Source: Chloroflexota bacterium (GTDB lineage: Bacteria; Chloroflexota; Anaerolineae; B4-G1). From it: a DNA stretch of 6,595 nucleotides. Both the position numbers and the translations under genes were made by a program. Numbering within the stretch: the stretch's first letter is position 1; every line of letters starts with the position of its first letter. Of the stretch, positions 6,111 through 6,595 are shown piece after piece. The notes under the pieces are model-generated. The model did no database searches. It was not told the DNA's origin and saw only the letters and a program-made list of their open reading frames with translations. The DNA is taken from assembly GCA_003648085.1 (NCBI GenBank), contig QMOC01000153.1, positions 1-6,595 on the forward strand, read 5' to 3'.

Positions 6111-6595
6111 CAGGGGGTCACCTCCAGCGCAGTCAGAGGGATGGCGTCGGCGGGGAGCCGCGTACCGTGCGCATCGAAGGCCGGCAGCCGCTCCCCGGTC
6201 TCCAGGCTGTAGAGCCCTACCAAGAGCGTGTATCGCCCCGGTGACAGGGTGACAGGAAGCGCCACAACCCGCTCGTCGGCGACGATGTCACCAGGAGCCC
6301 ACAGGTCGGTTGGGTAGTCGCCGTCCAGCGGCGGTCCATCCCCCTGGGCCAACGGGGAGCCGTCCTCCCCCACCAGGTGGACGAAGATGTTGAGCGGCCG
6401 GTCCGGCGGGACGTCGCAGGCCCAGTAGAGGGTGAAGCGGAGTGTTCCCCCGGGCCGGACGGGGCCATCCCACTCGGGGTCCCAGGCCACCAGCCGCATC
6501 CCGTTCCCCAGTTGGTAGGTCAGTGGCGTGCCTGTGAGCATCGTCGGTTCCCGGGCCGCCAGTCGGACCGGCCCCACGCTGATTGTGTCCCGGCC
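6110..6595 (-). CDS. C-terminal beta-sandwich module of an upstream envelope protein, probably a GT39-like glycosyltransferase (partial)
   Basis: The frame is open to the window edge, giving 161 residues and a TGA stop at 6112-6110. A GTG at 6577 could be read as a start, but the codons upstream of it stay open and read GRDTISVGPVRL. This matches the EVGPVHV linker between modules in the next gene, so the GTG is almost certainly internal. The visible part is one beta-sandwich module of about 115 residues with FTLYW, NIFVHL, LAQGD, YPTDLWAPGD and LLVGLYSLETGERLPAF. The same landmarks recur in the last modules of the two complete genes downstream. The tail GTR..ADAIPL also matches the end of the 772-residue protein (GTR..NDAIVI). 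No catalytic part is visible; calling the whole protein a glycosyltransferase is inference from its neighbours. Its end overlaps the next start by one base, suggesting translational coupling. Confidence 0.85.
   Translation of the reverse strand, partial: GRDTISVGPVRLAAREPTMLTGTPLTYQLGNGMRLVAWDPEWDGPVRPGGTLRFTLYWACDVPPDRPLNIFVHLVGEDGSPLAQGDGPPLDGDYPTDLWAPGDIVADERVVALPVTLSPGRYTLLVGLYSLETGERLPAFDAHGTRLPADAIPLTALEVTP
6118..6125 (-). promoter_or_regulatory. Strong ribosome binding site GGAGGTGA for the 987-residue gene
   Basis: The minus strand reads GGAGGTGA, followed by 7 nt and then ATG at 6110-6108. It lies inside the last codons of the upstream gene. The match to the anti-Shine-Dalgarno is near complete, so it fixes the ATG at 6110 as the start and places the heptamer array at codons 26-39 within the translated protein. 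Confidence 0.85.

Noticed and set aside
6575..6577. GTG as start of the rightmost gene
   Set aside because: The frame stays open upstream and the residues on both sides match an inter-module linker, so this is an internal Val.

Overview
This is a GC-rich bacterial segment in which every supportable gene lies on the minus strand. It carries one compact, probably co-transcribed run of four genes: two complete and two cut by the window edges. The two complete genes and the downstream partial one encode multi-membrane-span proteins of the GT-C glycosyltransferase type (ArnT/PMT-like, 'glycosyltransferase family 39' in common annotation). The upstream fragment is a C-terminal beta-sandwich module of the kind that ends both complete proteins. 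The style of the proteins (GT39-like core plus stacked C-terminal beta-sandwich modules ending in GMYD..TG.RLP-like motifs) and the heptanucleotide repeats point to Chloroflexota (Anaerolineae-like). This is inference from style, since no rRNA or marker gene is present.

Layout in transcription order (right to left): (1) 6595-6110, the C-terminal end of an upstream protein, open at the window edge; (2) 6110-3147, a 987-residue GT39-like enzyme with three C-terminal beta-sandwich modules, whose ATG shares one base with the previous stop and follows a strong GGAGGTGA; (3) 3134-816, a 772-residue GT-C protein with two modules, starting at GTG behind AGGAGG, 12 nt after the previous stop; (4) 819-1, the N-terminal 273 codons of a paralogue of gene 3, starting in an ATGA overlap and open at the left edge. 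No gap exceeds 12 bases, so there is no room for internal promoters or terminators. The plausible shared job is transfer of sugars from polyprenyl-phosphate donors to envelope acceptors at the outer face of the membrane. Donor and acceptor cannot be read from sequence.

The unusual content is a set of short tandem repeats inside the coding regions. Five arrays have a strict 7-nt period (units AATGAAC, AATGACC, CCAAATC/CTAAAGC and NNRGGTT as read on the + strand), and one is a 15-nt duplication. All three visible gene starts carry a heptamer array within the first 40 codons, just before or forming the first membrane helix. Two more arrays code for later membrane helices. Seven is not a multiple of three, so gain or loss of one unit would shift the frame. 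The arrays are therefore candidate phase-variation switches for envelope glycosylation, or else marks of a heptamer-spreading process that tolerates coding sequence.
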